A DNA stretch of 64,000 bases from Actibacterium mucosum KCTC 23349 (GCF_000647975.1 NZ_JFKE01000002.1:434001-498000); one strand, 5' to 3'. Counted from the stretch's first letter, positions 1 through 8,714 are shown. The notes: generated from the sequence alone by a model not told the origin. Made by a program: numbers and translations.

Positions 1-295
1 GCGCTTTGCGGACTGATCGCGCGCCATCGGTCAGGTGGACGCCATCCAGCGCAAAGCGTTCGGCCAGCTGCACGTGATCGGCAATGGTCAGCGCGATGTC
101 GCGGGCGGTTGTCACCTCGCGCACGGCGTCGGCGGCGCGGGCGACGCGGTCTTCCTCGAGCGTTGCCAGGGCCAGGCGCACACAGGCAACCTCGTGCGCG
201 TCCAGCACCGCGGCCAGCTGTGCGGGGAAGGTCGACAACTCGAATTCAGGCGGGGTGATCAGGTAAATCTGCGGCTGCTCGGGGGTGGTGGCCAT
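1..295 (-). CDS. Thiamine phosphate synthase family protein (3' end beyond window)
   Basis: N-terminal 98 residues of a ThiE/TenI-type protein, which joins the pyrimidine and thiazole moieties of thiamine. The translation opens MATTPEQPQIYLITPPEF, the first beta strand of the TIM-barrel fold, and later shows DHVQLAERFALDGVHLTDG, which matches the ThiE 'GVHL' strand. The ATG at 293-295 is preceded on the minus strand by AAGGAG at 8 nt spacing, so the start is well supported. The catalytic C-terminal half lies outside the window. A TenI-like paralogue is possible, and the rest of the protein would be needed to separate the two. Confidence 0.75.
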   Translation of the reverse strand, partial: MATTPEQPQIYLITPPEFELSTFPAQLAAVLDAHEVACVRLALATLEEDRVARAADAVREVTTARDIALTIADHVQLAERFALDGVHLTDGARSVRKA

Positions 296-339
296 TTGCG
301 GGCTCCTTGATCTTGGCTTGCGCCCCTATAACGGCTGGC

Positions 340-669
340 TCACTTGGGCGGAAGGGTTTTTGCAAATCCCAGCGCCAGGGTTAGCAGCGCGCCGCGCGTG
401 TCGTCATTGCCCATGCCGTCATCGGTGACCTCGACCATGCCGCCCATCTTGCGCCCGGTGAACGACAAGGGAGCGGCGCCGGGGATGGCCAGCGCCGCGG
501 CCTCCTGTTCTTTGCCGACGCGGAACATGCCGCCGCCTTTGTGCACACCGCAGACCATGTTGCCGTTCAGCAGGAAACACAGACCGCCAAACATGCGTTT
601 CTCGGAGATGCCGGGTGTGTCCGACAAGGCGTCGCGCAGAATTTCGGCTAATCCTTCGTCATAGGCCAT
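340..669 (-). CDS. TfoX/Sxy N-terminal domain protein
   Basis: A 109-residue protein matching the TfoX N-terminal domain family: MAYDEGLAEILRDAL, then a KRMFGGLCFLLNGNMVCGV core typical of this fold. In gammaproteobacteria TfoX/Sxy promotes competence, but the short single-domain alphaproteobacterial proteins have no assigned role, so no function is claimed. The reading frame is open further upstream. The internal ATG at 667-669 is preferred because the family begins at this MAYDEG-like segment and the upstream residues overlap the divergent trmJ gene. It ends 44 nt before the start of the ThiE-like gene on the same strand. Confidence 0.8.
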   Translation of the reverse strand: MAYDEGLAEILRDALSDTPGISEKRMFGGLCFLLNGNMVCGVHKGGGMFRVGKEQEAAALAIPGAAPLSFTGRKMGGMVEVTDDGMGNDDTRGALLTLALGFAKTLPPK

Positions 670-739
670 GCGGGACCTCCCTTGCGTCTGGTTGATGCTG
701 AGCGTATCACCGCGCCGATTGCCACGAAAGCCTGACACT

Positions 740-1483
740 ATGACTGACCGACAACCCGCCTTTATACTGGTGCGCCCGCAGATGGGCGAAAACATTGGTG
801 CGGCGGCGCGCGCGATGCTGAATTTCGGGCTGACGCGGATGCGGCTGGTGGACCCGCGCGACGGGTGGCCGAACCAGCGGGCGGTGGCCACGGCTTCGGG
901 CGCGGGGCGGGTGCTGGACGGCGCTGGGACCTATGACGACACGGCCGGTGCCTGCGCCGATTGCGATTATGTGTTCGCCACAACCGCCCGGTCGCGGGAT
1001 CTGACCAAGCCGGTGATGACGCCCGAACGCGCGATGGAGCATGCGCGCGCGCTCTGTGCTCAGGGGCGCAAGGTGGGGGTCTTGTTCGGGCCTGAACGCG
1101 CGGGGTTGGAAAACGACGATATCGCGCGGGCCAATGCCATCATCTCGGTCCCGGTGAACCCGGATTTTGCCTCGCTGAACCTGGCGCAATGTGTGTTGCT
1201 GACAGGGTATGAATGGCGCCGTCAAACCGCCGAGATCGTGCCCGAACTGGTGCATCTGGCCAAAACCGACCCGGCGCCGCAGATTGAGGTGGAAAAGCTG
1301 GCCGAGCATTTTGAGCAGCGGCTTGAGGAAGAGGGGTTCTTTTTCCCTGACCACAAAGCCGAGGGTATGAAGATCAACCTGCGCAATATGTGGAGCCGCT
1401 TTGCCATGACCCGCGCCGATGTGCAGATGCTGCACGGCGCGTTGCGCCAATTGGTGCGCTGGAAAACCCGCGACCGCGACTAG
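740..1483 (+). CDS. trmJ: tRNA (cytidine/uridine-2'-O-)-methyltransferase TrmJ
   Basis: A 247-residue SPOUT-class RNA methyltransferase predicted to 2'-O-methylate position 32 of tRNAs with SAM. The N-terminal RPQMGENIGAAARAM, central GVLFGPERAGLEN and ISVPVNPDFASLNLAQ motifs are the trefoil-knot SAM-binding signatures of the TrmJ/LasT group. A C-terminal helical extension of about 80 residues follows, as is usual for TrmJ. The chosen ATG begins MTDRQPAFILV, which fits the family start; the open frame upstream adds 24 unconserved residues. It is divergent from the TfoX-like gene and followed 91 nt later by ctaA. Confidence 0.9.
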   Translation: MTDRQPAFILVRPQMGENIGAAARAMLNFGLTRMRLVDPRDGWPNQRAVATASGAGRVLDGAGTYDDTAGACADCDYVFATTARSRDLTKPVMTPERAMEHARALCAQGRKVGVLFGPERAGLENDDIARANAIISVPVNPDFASLNLAQCVLLTGYEWRRQTAEIVPELVHLAKTDPAPQIEVEKLAEHFEQRLEEEGFFFPDHKAEGMKINLRNMWSRFAMTRADVQMLHGALRQLVRWKTRDRD

Positions 1484-1574
1484 CCGTCGCCGGGCGCGAA
1501 AAAACCGCGCATCCGCTTGCCCCGGCCAGCCCGCAGCCCTAGGTTGCCAGCACATCAGAATGACGGAGCCCGCA

Positions 1575-2711
1575 ATGGCCGAAAAACGTTCGATTTTCGA
1601 GGAAGTGGCTGACACGGCCAAACCGGCGGCCGGGCCGCAGGGAGGCCTGATCGACCGGGCTCGCGGCGCGCGCGGCGGTATTCGCATCTGGTTGATGCTG
1701 CTGTTCGTGATGGTGGCCGCGATGATCCTGGTGGGTGGACTGACGCGGTTGACCGATAGCGGCTTGTCGATCACCGAATGGGCGCCGATCACCGGCGCGC
1801 TGCCGCCCTTGTCTGCCGAGGCCTGGCAGGTCGAGTTCGACAAATACAAGCTGATCCCGGAATTCACGCTGCAAAACGCGCAAATGAGCTTGGCTGAATT
1901 CAAAACCATCTATTGGTGGGAATGGGGCCACCGGCAATTGGGCCGGGTCATCGGCCTTGTGTGGGCGGTTGGGTTCCTGTGGTTCCTTCTGCGCAAACAG
2001 ATCCCAACAGGTTGGACCGGCCGGCTTTTGGGTTTAGGCGTACTTGGTGGCCTGCAAGGTGCGATTGGTTGGTGGATGGTTAGCTCGGGCCTGAGCGGGC
2101 AGATGGTTGACGTGGCGTCTTATCGATTGGCCGTTCATCTGGGGCTGGCATTTGTGATCCTGGGCTTTATCACGTGGTACGTGCTGACGCTGGGCCGGGC
2201 CGAAACCGACCTTCTGCAAGCGCGCCGCGCGCGCGAGCGCAAGCTGTTCGGCATGGGCACGGGGCTGCTGCACTTCACCTTTCTGCAGATCCTTCTGGGC
2301 GCGCTGGTGGCCGGTATTGACGCGGGCCGCGGCTATACCGATTGGCCCTTGATGGCAGGCGGGATTTTCCCGCCCGAAATGTTCGGGATCGACCCGTGGT
2401 GGCGCAATTTCTTTGAAAATGACGGGCTGGTGCAATTCATGCACCGGGTCGCGGGGTATGTGTTGTTGATCTTTGCCATCGTCGTCTGGCGGCGCGCGTC
2501 GAAATCGGGCGTGGTGGCCACGCGCGGGGCGTTCACATTGGCGTTGGCCATGCTTGTGTTGCAGGCGCTGATCGGCATTGTAACCGTTGTGAATTCCGCG
2601 CCGTTGCACCTGGCATTGCTGCATCAGGCGGGCGCGATCATGGCGTGGGTTCTGATCCTGCGTGCACGGTTCAACGCGGGCTATCCGGCCCAGCAATCTG
2701 TTCGAGGGTAA
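1575..2711 (+). CDS. ctaA: Heme A synthase (COX15/CtaA)
   Basis: A 378-residue integral membrane protein of the COX15/CtaA family, which oxidises the C8 methyl of heme O to give heme A for aa3-type cytochrome oxidase. The GGLTRLTDSGLSITEW segment, the EWGHRQLGR heme-ligand histidine region, and later HFTFLQILLGALVAG and QFMHRVAGY are family hallmarks. About eight hydrophobic segments are visible in two related halves. The length fits the alphaproteobacterial type. The ATG at 1575 gives the expected start; a second ATG 15 nt upstream is possible. Its TAA is followed after one base by the M32 carboxypeptidase start, so the two are probably cotranscribed. Confidence 0.93.
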   Translation: MAEKRSIFEEVADTAKPAAGPQGGLIDRARGARGGIRIWLMLLFVMVAAMILVGGLTRLTDSGLSITEWAPITGALPPLSAEAWQVEFDKYKLIPEFTLQNAQMSLAEFKTIYWWEWGHRQLGRVIGLVWAVGFLWFLLRKQIPTGWTGRLLGLGVLGGLQGAIGWWMVSSGLSGQMVDVASYRLAVHLGLAFVILGFITWYVLTLGRAETDLLQARRARERKLFGMGTGLLHFTFLQILLGALVAGIDAGRGYTDWPLMAGGIFPPEMFGIDPWWRNFFENDGLVQFMHRVAGYVLLIFAIVVWRRASKSGVVATRGAFTLALAMLVLQALIGIVTVVNSAPLHLALLHQAGAIMAWVLILRARFNAGYPAQQSVRG

Positions 2712-2712
2712 G

Positions 2713-4188
2713 ATGAGCGCTTTTGACGAGCTTATGGCGTTTCAGCACCAGACCGAGGCGCTGTCGCAGGTTGCCGGCCGGTTGGGCTGGGATCAGGAAA
2801 CGGTGATGCCGCGCGGAGCTGCGCCGCAACGCGCCGAAGAGATGGGCGCGTTGGAGGCGGTGCTGCACGCCCGCCGCACCGATCCGCGCGTGGGTGACTG
2901 GCTGGCCGCAATCGACGATGGGGCGTTGGATGCGGTGGGTGCCGCCAAGCTGCGCCATATCCGCCGGTCTTATGCCCGCAACACCAAACTGCCCGAAGAT
3001 CTGGCCACAGCCTTGGCCAAGCTGACCTCGCGAAGTCAGGGAATCTGGGCCGAGGCGCGGGCCAATAACGACGTGGCGCATTTCCTGCCCACCCTGAAAG
3101 AGGTTGTGGCACTGAAACGCGAGGCGGCCGCGGCGCTGGCTGATGGTGGCGACCTTTACGATGCGCTGCTGGAGGATTACGAGCCCAGCACCAGCGCGGC
3201 CGAGATCGGCGCGATGTTCGACCGGATGCGCCCGCGCCTTGTGGCGCTGCTGGACCGGGTGATGGGGGCCACAGCGCCCACGCCGCTGTCGGGCCAATTT
3301 GCCGAAGTTGGCCAGTTGCGTGTGTCCGACAAGCTGGCCGCTGCCTTTGGTTACAACAGCGACCATGGCCGTATCGACAAGGCGGTACACCCGTTCAGCT
3401 CGGGCTCGGGCCTGGATGTGCGGATCACCACACGGGTGGCCGAGCATGACCCGTTCAACTGCTTCTATTCCACCATCCACGAGGTCGGTCACGCCACTTA
3501 CGAGCAGAATATTGACCATGCCTATTTGCTGACCCCGCTGGGCGAAGGCGTGTCGATGGGCGTGCATGAAAGCCAAAGCCGGATTTACGAAAACCAGCTG
3601 GGCCGCTCGCGCGCCTTCACCAGTTGGCTGTTTGGCCAGATGCAGGACCAGTTCGGCGCAATGAACGTGACCGACCCCGAGGCGTTCTATCGCGCCGTGA
3701 ACCGGGTTCACCCGGGTTACATCCGGACCGAGGCGGACGAGGTGCAGTATAACCTGCATGTCATGCTGCGCTTTGATCTGGAGCGTCAGTTGGTGGCCGG
3801 CACGCTGGAGGTTGATGACCTTGAGGCCGCGTGGAACCAGCGGTTTGCGGCCGATTTCGGTGTGGCCGTGGATGTGCCAGCCAATGGCGTACTGCAGGAT
3901 GTGCATTGGTCGGTGGGCCTCTTTGGCTATTTCCCGACCTATTCGCTGGGCAATGTCTATGCCGGTTGCCTGTACCAGGCGTTGCGCAAAGCGGTTCCGG
4001 AATTGGAGGCCGATCTGGCCAAGGGCGATCCGTCGGCCGCTTTGGCCTGGCTGCGCGACAACCTGCAGACCCATGGCGGGCTCTATGAACCGCGCGACGT
4101 GATCGCGCGGGCTTGCGGGTTTGAACCGTCCGAGGCGCCGCTGCTGGATTACCTCGACGCCAAGTTCGGCGACCTGTACGGGGTGTGA
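2713..4188 (+). CDS. Carboxypeptidase M32 family metallopeptidase
   Basis: A 491-residue cytoplasmic zinc carboxypeptidase of family M32 (Taq/Pfu type), predicted to remove C-terminal residues from peptides. The zinc motif HEVGH lies at residues 256-260. The family motifs HPF, DVRITT, HESQSR and GYIRTEADEV are present in the expected order, and the length is typical (about 490-500). It starts one base after ctaA stops. Its own TGA overlaps the GTG start of the following transporter (GTGA), suggesting translational coupling and possibly a shared role in peptide or nutrient use. Confidence 0.93.
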   Translation: MSAFDELMAFQHQTEALSQVAGRLGWDQETVMPRGAAPQRAEEMGALEAVLHARRTDPRVGDWLAAIDDGALDAVGAAKLRHIRRSYARNTKLPEDLATALAKLTSRSQGIWAEARANNDVAHFLPTLKEVVALKREAAAALADGGDLYDALLEDYEPSTSAAEIGAMFDRMRPRLVALLDRVMGATAPTPLSGQFAEVGQLRVSDKLAAAFGYNSDHGRIDKAVHPFSSGSGLDVRITTRVAEHDPFNCFYSTIHEVGHATYEQNIDHAYLLTPLGEGVSMGVHESQSRIYENQLGRSRAFTSWLFGQMQDQFGAMNVTDPEAFYRAVNRVHPGYIRTEADEVQYNLHVMLRFDLERQLVAGTLEVDDLEAAWNQRFAADFGVAVDVPANGVLQDVHWSVGLFGYFPTYSLGNVYAGCLYQALRKAVPELEADLAKGDPSAALAWLRDNLQTHGGLYEPRDVIARACGFEPSEAPLLDYLDAKFGDLYGV

Positions 4189-5384
4189 CCCAAACGCCCA
4201 AAACCAAAGGCGACAGCCTGGCCGTCTGGCTGCTGGCGGTGGGTCAAACCATGGCCTATGGCAGCTTTTACTATGTCTTTGCCGCACTTCTGGTGACGCT
4301 GGAGGCCGAAACCGGCTGGACCAAGGGCCAACTGGCGCTGGGGCCAACCTTGTCGATCCTGCTGGCCGCGGCGCTGGCGCCGGTGTCGGGGCGGCTGGTG
4401 GACCGGGGCAGGGGCGGTGACCTGCTCAGCTATCTGCCCTTTGTCGGGGCGCTTGGGCTGGCGGTGCTGGCCCTGGCGCAAAGCCACGCACATTGGATCA
4501 TTGGCTGGCTGATCCTGGGGGTGGTGCAGGGCGGCGCGCTTTATGAAACCTGCTTTGCTTTTCTGACCCGCCGTCTGGGCGAACAGGCCCGCGCCGCGAT
4601 CATTCGGGTGACGCTGGTGGCGGGCTTTGCCTCGGCCCTGTCTTATCCCGCGGGCGCGGTGCTGGGCGAGGCCCTGGGCTGGCGCGGCGCGCTGTGGAGC
4701 TTTGCGGTGGCGGTTCTGGTTGTCATGGCGCCGGTGAACATCTGGGGCGTGATCCGGCTGCGCCGCAACGCGCTGGCGGGGCAGACCAGCACCGAAACCC
4801 CGCCCGGCACCCTGGCGCGTGCCATGCGCCGCCCGGCGTTTTGGCTGATTGCGGGGTGTTTCGGGCTGATGTGGATGAACCATTCGCTGATCGTGACCTA
4901 TGTGATGGTGCTGTTCCAATCCACTGGCGCGCCGGTGGCGATGGCGGTGCTGGCGGCCTCGTGCATCGGTCCGTCGCAGGTGGCGGGCCGGGTGGTGCTG
5001 ATGCTGGGTCAGCACCGGGTGACGTCGCTGGGGGTGACCCGCCTGACGGGGCTGGGCAGCGTGCTGGCCATGGCAACGCTGTTGGTGGCCGGGGTGGAGC
5101 CGCTGCTGATCTTTGTCTTCGCCGGGCTACAGGGCGCCTCGGTCGGGTTGGTCAGCGTGATGCGCCCGGTGGTCACGGCCGAGCTGTTGGGCCGCGAAGG
5201 GTTCGGGGCCATCTCGGGCGTGTTGTCGATTATGCCGACGGCGGGCATGGCGCTGGCCCCGGTAATCGGGGCCGGGCTTTACGCGCTGGGGGCCGAGGCC
5301 GCAATCCTGTGGTTCGCGCTGATCGTCGCGGGCGTGGCCTTTGTGCTGACATTGATGTTGCGCGCCAATATGCGGGCAGGGTAG
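4185..5384 (+). CDS. MFS transporter
   Basis: A 399-residue major facilitator superfamily protein with about 12 hydrophobic segments (for example LLAVGQTMAYGSFYYVFAAL and LLIFVFAGLQGASVGLV) and the basic LVDRGRGG loop after helix 2. The GTG start at 4185 overlaps the stop of the M32 peptidase by four bases, the only feasible start that fits the N-terminal helix. The substrate cannot be read from the sequence. The resemblance is to the monocarboxylate/oxalate-formate branch of MFS, but this is a weak impression. Confidence 0.85.
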   Translation: MTQTPKTKGDSLAVWLLAVGQTMAYGSFYYVFAALLVTLEAETGWTKGQLALGPTLSILLAAALAPVSGRLVDRGRGGDLLSYLPFVGALGLAVLALAQSHAHWIIGWLILGVVQGGALYETCFAFLTRRLGEQARAAIIRVTLVAGFASALSYPAGAVLGEALGWRGALWSFAVAVLVVMAPVNIWGVIRLRRNALAGQTSTETPPGTLARAMRRPAFWLIAGCFGLMWMNHSLIVTYVMVLFQSTGAPVAMAVLAASCIGPSQVAGRVVLMLGQHRVTSLGVTRLTGLGSVLAMATLLVAGVEPLLIFVFAGLQGASVGLVSVMRPVVTAELLGREGFGAISGVLSIMPTAGMALAPVIGAGLYALGAEAAILWFALIVAGVAFVLTLMLRANMRAG

Positions 5385-5392
5385 CCAGGGGT

Positions 5393-6298
5393 ATGGACCT
5401 GCACCTTTTCATCCTGTCGTTCAACCGTGGCCCTTATCTGAAGGCATGCGTGGCATCGGCCATGGCTCATTTGCCCGGCGTGGGTATCACCGTATTGGAC
5501 GATGGTTCCACCGACCCCGAGACCGTTGCGGTTTTGAACGACTTACCGGTAGAGGTCATCACACCCAAAGCTGAACAGGCCGGTCGCCACGGTGGGCTCT
5601 ATGCCAATATGAACTATGCCGTCGAGGTGTGCGCCAAGCCTTACCTGATGTTCCTGCAGGACGACATGCAGGTGGTGCGCGACATGGGGCCCGAAGACTG
5701 GACCACGATCACCGAGTTCCTTAGCGCCGATGTCCGACATGCCTTTGTGCACCCCTGTTTCTCGCTGGGCAAATCCAAGCTGCGCAGCAAGGGGGAATAC
5801 CGCCCCTGGCCACCCTTTCGGGGCTATCAGAACGACAATGGCGCAGCCGATCAAAGCGACCGGTCGCGCCGCTGGGTCTATGACGTGGTGATTGCTGATG
5901 TGGGTGCGCTGCGTCAGACGGGGTTCAGTTTTGGGCCGACCGAGCGCGACAATGCCCGCACCGCCGCCGCCCGCTTTGCCCCCATGCTGCACTATGCCGA
6001 TCCGTTTGCCTGCCAGCTGCCGCAAGTGGCAACGCTGCGCTTTGGGCGGCGAACGCTTGGCGCCCGCCTGTCGGAATACCTAACGGGTCCTGATCCGCTG
6101 CTGTTCCACAGCCTGACGGTGGAAGAGGTTGCCGCCCTGAAGGCCCGTGATCTGACCGAGATCCAGATGGCCGACGACGTATTGCGCACCGTAAACCCCA
6201 AAGTACGGCGACCCTATCTGCACAAAGGTGTCAACGCGCGCTGGTACACCCGTGCGCTGAACAAGCTGGAACTGCTGATCCGCCGCCGCGCGACCTAG
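5393..6298 (+). CDS. Family 2-like glycosyltransferase
   Basis: A 301-residue protein with a GT-A fold opening: LHLFILSFNRGPYLKACVAS, VLDDGSTD (nucleotide-sugar contact) and MFLQDDMQVV, in which QDDM is a plausible DXD metal motif. These features indicate an inverting family-2-like glycosyltransferase, probably for a surface glycan. The C-terminal half is not recognisable to me. It starts 8 nt after the MFS stop. No other polysaccharide gene is close, so acceptor and sugar are unknown. Confidence 0.7.
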   Translation: MDLHLFILSFNRGPYLKACVASAMAHLPGVGITVLDDGSTDPETVAVLNDLPVEVITPKAEQAGRHGGLYANMNYAVEVCAKPYLMFLQDDMQVVRDMGPEDWTTITEFLSADVRHAFVHPCFSLGKSKLRSKGEYRPWPPFRGYQNDNGAADQSDRSRRWVYDVVIADVGALRQTGFSFGPTERDNARTAAARFAPMLHYADPFACQLPQVATLRFGRRTLGARLSEYLTGPDPLLFHSLTVEEVAALKARDLTEIQMADDVLRTVNPKVRRPYLHKGVNARWYTRALNKLELLIRRRAT

Positions 6299-6351
6299 CG
6301 TCAGACTTGCCAACAACGCCTCTGGGCGAAAAGCTGCGGGCGGAGGATGCG

Positions 6352-6774
6352 ATGACCCGAACACCCATGATGGACGCTGCGGCGTTGAACAGATTTCTTA
6401 AAACCGACTTTCCGCAAGCTGCACATTTTGTGGTCGAGGATGCCAGTGCGATGTCCGCGCGCATAAGACTGCCGGTGTCACAAGACGACCTGCGGCCGGG
6501 CGGAACCGTGTCCGGCCCAACCATGTTCGGGCTGGCTGATGTGGCGATTTACGTCGCGGTTTTGGCAATGATCGGACCAGTGGCGCTGGCCGTGACAACC
6601 AATGCCTCGATAGACTTCATGCGCAAACCGCAAGCGGGCCGCGACCTGATCGCCGAGGCGCGTCTGTTGAAGCTGGGCCGGGTATTGGCCGTGGGGGATG
6701 TTCTGATCCGATCCGATGGCAGTGATGCCCCTGTTGCGCGCGCCTCGCTGACCTATTCTATTCCCCCGAAATAA
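6352..6774 (+). CDS. PaaI family hotdog thioesterase
   Basis: A 140-residue hotdog-fold protein. The RPGGTVSGPTMFGLADVAIY segment corresponds to the active-site helix region (HGG...ADxA) of the PaaI/YbgC-like acyl-CoA thioesterases, and TTNASIDFMRKP matches the following strand. It probably hydrolyses an acyl-CoA. The ATG at 6352 is preferred over a TTG at 6307 because GGAGG sits 6 nt upstream. A hairpin directly after the stop probably ends the transcript. Confidence 0.82.
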   Translation: MTRTPMMDAAALNRFLKTDFPQAAHFVVEDASAMSARIRLPVSQDDLRPGGTVSGPTMFGLADVAIYVAVLAMIGPVALAVTTNASIDFMRKPQAGRDLIAEARLLKLGRVLAVGDVLIRSDGSDAPVARASLTYSIPPK

Positions 6775-6780
6775 AAAGTG

Positions 6781-6797
6781 CCGGGCACAAGGCCCGG
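6781..6797. terminator. Candidate terminator hairpin after the thioesterase gene
   Basis: Perfect 6-bp stem CCGGGC/GCCCGG with loop acaag, immediately after the thioesterase stop and 27 nt before the stop of the convergent DUF1127 gene. A short T-run (TTCTTTT) follows about 14 nt later, so it may work in both directions, but it lacks a tightly placed U-tract. Confidence 0.5.
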
Positions 6798-6823
6798 CCA
6801 GGAAGGGGTTCTTTTGGAGGTGT

Positions 6824-7057
6824 TCAGCCGCGCCAGAAGGGCTTGGTGGCCTCGGTCAGCGCCTGTTCACGTGTCAGCCCGATATCTTTCAACTCATGAT
6901 CTGTCAGGCGGCCAAGATGCTTGCGTGTGGCGCGGCGGCTCATCCAGACATTGGCCAGCTTCACCAGAATTGTAGCGAACGATTCGCGGTACAATTTCGG
7001 AGAGGTGGACAGGAAAGGGTTGATCTGGTTGTTTTGGTTGAGATATTCGCGTGACAT
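6824..7057 (-). CDS. DUF1127 domain-containing small protein
   Basis: A 77-residue protein. The C-terminal third, ATRKHLGRLTDHELKDIGLTR, is the DUF1127 (YjiS-like) arginine-rich helix; the first half reads MSREYLNQNNQINPF. In Rhodobacter, Agrobacterium and Brucella small DUF1127 proteins affect RNA turnover, phosphate or fucose-related traits, but no single function applies. The ATG at 7055-7057 is used; an in-frame start 9 nt upstream is possible. It is transcribed divergently from the MocR regulator, and the shared 96-nt region carries repeated GGTACAAT boxes, so co-regulation is likely. Confidence 0.8.
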   Translation of the reverse strand: MSREYLNQNNQINPFLSTSPKLYRESFATILVKLANVWMSRRATRKHLGRLTDHELKDIGLTREQALTEATKPFWRG

Positions 7058-7081
7058 GACAAGCATTCCTATTCGTGTATC

Positions 7082-7164
7082 GGTACAATCCGTGTTGATT
7101 TCGATGTGGGATTGGTACAATGTGCAAAAAGAAAAAGCGAGCGAAGTTTTGTGATGGGTACAAT
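7082..7164 (+). promoter_or_regulatory. Direct GGTACAAT repeats, candidate MocR operator
   Basis: Three identical 8-mers GGTACAAT occur in direct orientation at 7082-7089, 7114-7121 and 7157-7164, with steps of 32 and 43 bp (about three and four helical turns). A fourth copy lies at 6988-6995 inside the DUF1127 gene, and a partial copy GGTACATT at about 7378 inside the regulator gene. MocR-type regulators such as GabR bind direct repeats spaced by whole helical turns, so these are good candidates for autoregulatory sites. TACAAT also resembles a -10 hexamer. Confidence 0.65.
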
Positions 7165-8554
7165 TCAGGAAATTGATTGGTCACAATCATCCGGACCAAA
7201 ATACCGCGTTCTTGCGCAGCGGATCGAGGCCTCGATTTCCGATGGATCATTGAAAACAGGCGAAAAAATGCCCCCGGTGCGCGATTTGGCGTGGGATTTG
7301 AAGGTAACGCCCGGCACCGTGGCGCGGGCTTATCAATGGCTGATTGATCGAAATGTACTGAATGCAAAAGTTGGCAGCGGTACATTTGTCTCGCTCATTG
7401 ACCGCGGCCCCACCGCCGGCGAATCGCTGATGGTAGAAAATGTCGAGTTGTCCGATGATGTTCTGGATATGCGTTCACCCATCCTGCCGGATGTCGGCCA
7501 GGTCGAGCATGTGCGGCAAGGGCTGCTGAAAGCTGCCGAGATGGACGAAGACATGATGCTGCTTTATCCGGACATGTCTCAAAGCCGCGAGTTGCGCAAA
7601 CTGATCCTGCACAAGAAAATCAAGTCGTTCGAAACAGCGCACCTGTCGCCTGATCACATGGTTCTGACACATGGTGGTCAGCACGCAATCTCGTTGATCC
7701 TTCAGACCGTCCTGAAAGGACCCAAGCCTGTCGTTTTGACCGAAGAGCTTGCCTATCCTGGTTTCCGCCATGCGATTCAACAGATGCGGGGCCGAGCAGT
7801 TGCAATTGAGCAGGACAAAGATGGCCCTGTGCCCGCGTCTATCCGCGCCGCCTGTCAGGCGCATGACGTGCAGTTGCTGGCAACTTCCGGCTTTGCGCAT
7901 AATCCCACCACGATCTCTACAACGCCTGAACGTCGCGCAGAGATTGCCGAGCTGGCCCGCGAATTTGATTTCCACATCATCGACGATCAAAGTTATGGTC
8001 TTGTCCGGGTGGATCGCCCTTCGTATCGCGACCTTGCTCCCGACAGGGTTTGGTTCATCTCCAGCCTGTCCAAGTCCATTGCTCCCAATCTGCGGTTTGG
8101 CTGGTTTGTAACCCCTGACGGTTGGCGCAATCGCGGGCAACGTGCGGCCAGCCATTCCTCTTTCGGCGTGTCGAAATTCATCATGACCGTGGCCGAACAT
8201 GTGATGAGCCATCCCGACGCTGATCGCGTGCGCGATGCCGTGGCTTCCGACAATGCGGCGCGGGTCGAGATCATGCGCGAAGTCTTTGCAGGATATGATT
8301 TGCACACGCGCCCGGATGTCGCGTTTGCATACCTGGCCATGCCCTCGGGATGGCGGGCTTCGAACTTTCAACGCAAAGCCGAGGATGCCGGAATCTTGTT
8401 GCGTAACGCGGATGCTTACGTGTTGGTAGATGGTCGTGCACCTAATGCTGTTCGGCTGGCGGTGAATTCGCGTGTATCACGTGAAAGGTTTCGACGCGGA
8501 TGCCAGGTTCTGCGTGACCTGCTGGACAATCCACCCCACGAAATCGGCGTATGA
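7154..8554 (+). CDS. MocR-like PLP-dependent GntR/aminotransferase regulator
   Basis: A 466-residue fusion of a GntR winged helix (KYRVLAQRIEASISDGSLKTGEKMPPVRDLAW, residues ~11-80, with VTPGTVARAYQWL) and a fold-type I aminotransferase domain. HGGQHAISLILQ, TSGFAHNPTT, IIDDQSYG and the PLP-lysine motif SSLSKSIAPNLRFGW are all present, as in PdxR/GabR/TauR. It is a transcription factor that senses PLP or an amino compound; the target pathway is not evident from the neighbours. The ATG at 7154 is used (GTG at 7151 is an alternative). The third GGTACAAT box covers codons 2-4, so binding there would block its own transcription. Confidence 0.88.
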   Translation: MGTIQEIDWSQSSGPKYRVLAQRIEASISDGSLKTGEKMPPVRDLAWDLKVTPGTVARAYQWLIDRNVLNAKVGSGTFVSLIDRGPTAGESLMVENVELSDDVLDMRSPILPDVGQVEHVRQGLLKAAEMDEDMMLLYPDMSQSRELRKLILHKKIKSFETAHLSPDHMVLTHGGQHAISLILQTVLKGPKPVVLTEELAYPGFRHAIQQMRGRAVAIEQDKDGPVPASIRAACQAHDVQLLATSGFAHNPTTISTTPERRAEIAELAREFDFHIIDDQSYGLVRVDRPSYRDLAPDRVWFISSLSKSIAPNLRFGWFVTPDGWRNRGQRAASHSSFGVSKFIMTVAEHVMSHPDADRVRDAVASDNAARVEIMREVFAGYDLHTRPDVAFAYLAMPSGWRASNFQRKAEDAGILLRNADAYVLVDGRAPNAVRLAVNSRVSRERFRRGCQVLRDLLDNPPHEIGV

Positions 8555-8560
8555 GATTGG

Positions 8561-8585
8561 GGTATTTTAATACCTTATTTTTAAG
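8561..8585 (+). terminator. Weak terminator-like hairpin after the MocR gene
   Basis: GGTATT/AATACC inverted repeat (8561-8574) with a 2-base centre, followed by a T-rich stretch. It lies 6 nt after the regulator stop. The stem is AT-rich and short, so termination is plausible but weak. Confidence 0.3.
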
Positions 8586-8622
8586 TGATTGAAATAGCTG
8601 CGATAAAACTGTTTTCCTGTTC

Positions 8623-8650
8623 TTGACTGTGCTGTCAAAACCCTTAGAAC
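8623..8650 (+). promoter_or_regulatory. Candidate sigma-70-type promoter of rplM-rpsI
   Basis: TTGACT at 8623-8628 resembles a -35 box and TAGAAC at 8645-8650 is a weak -10 at 16 nt spacing. About 60 nt of leader remains before the rplM ATG, enough for the feedback control usual for ribosomal protein operons. The call is based on position and hexamers only. Confidence 0.4.
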
Positions 8651-8714
8651 TGCGCCATCCGAATGACAGGGTGCCCGATACGGTCACCCGTAAGCACAGC
8701 CCGAGGGCCAAGAT

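Noticed and set aside
2671-4347. 558-codon open frame antisense to the M32 carboxypeptidase
   Set aside because: Codon-bias shadow; the sense gene has all catalytic motifs.
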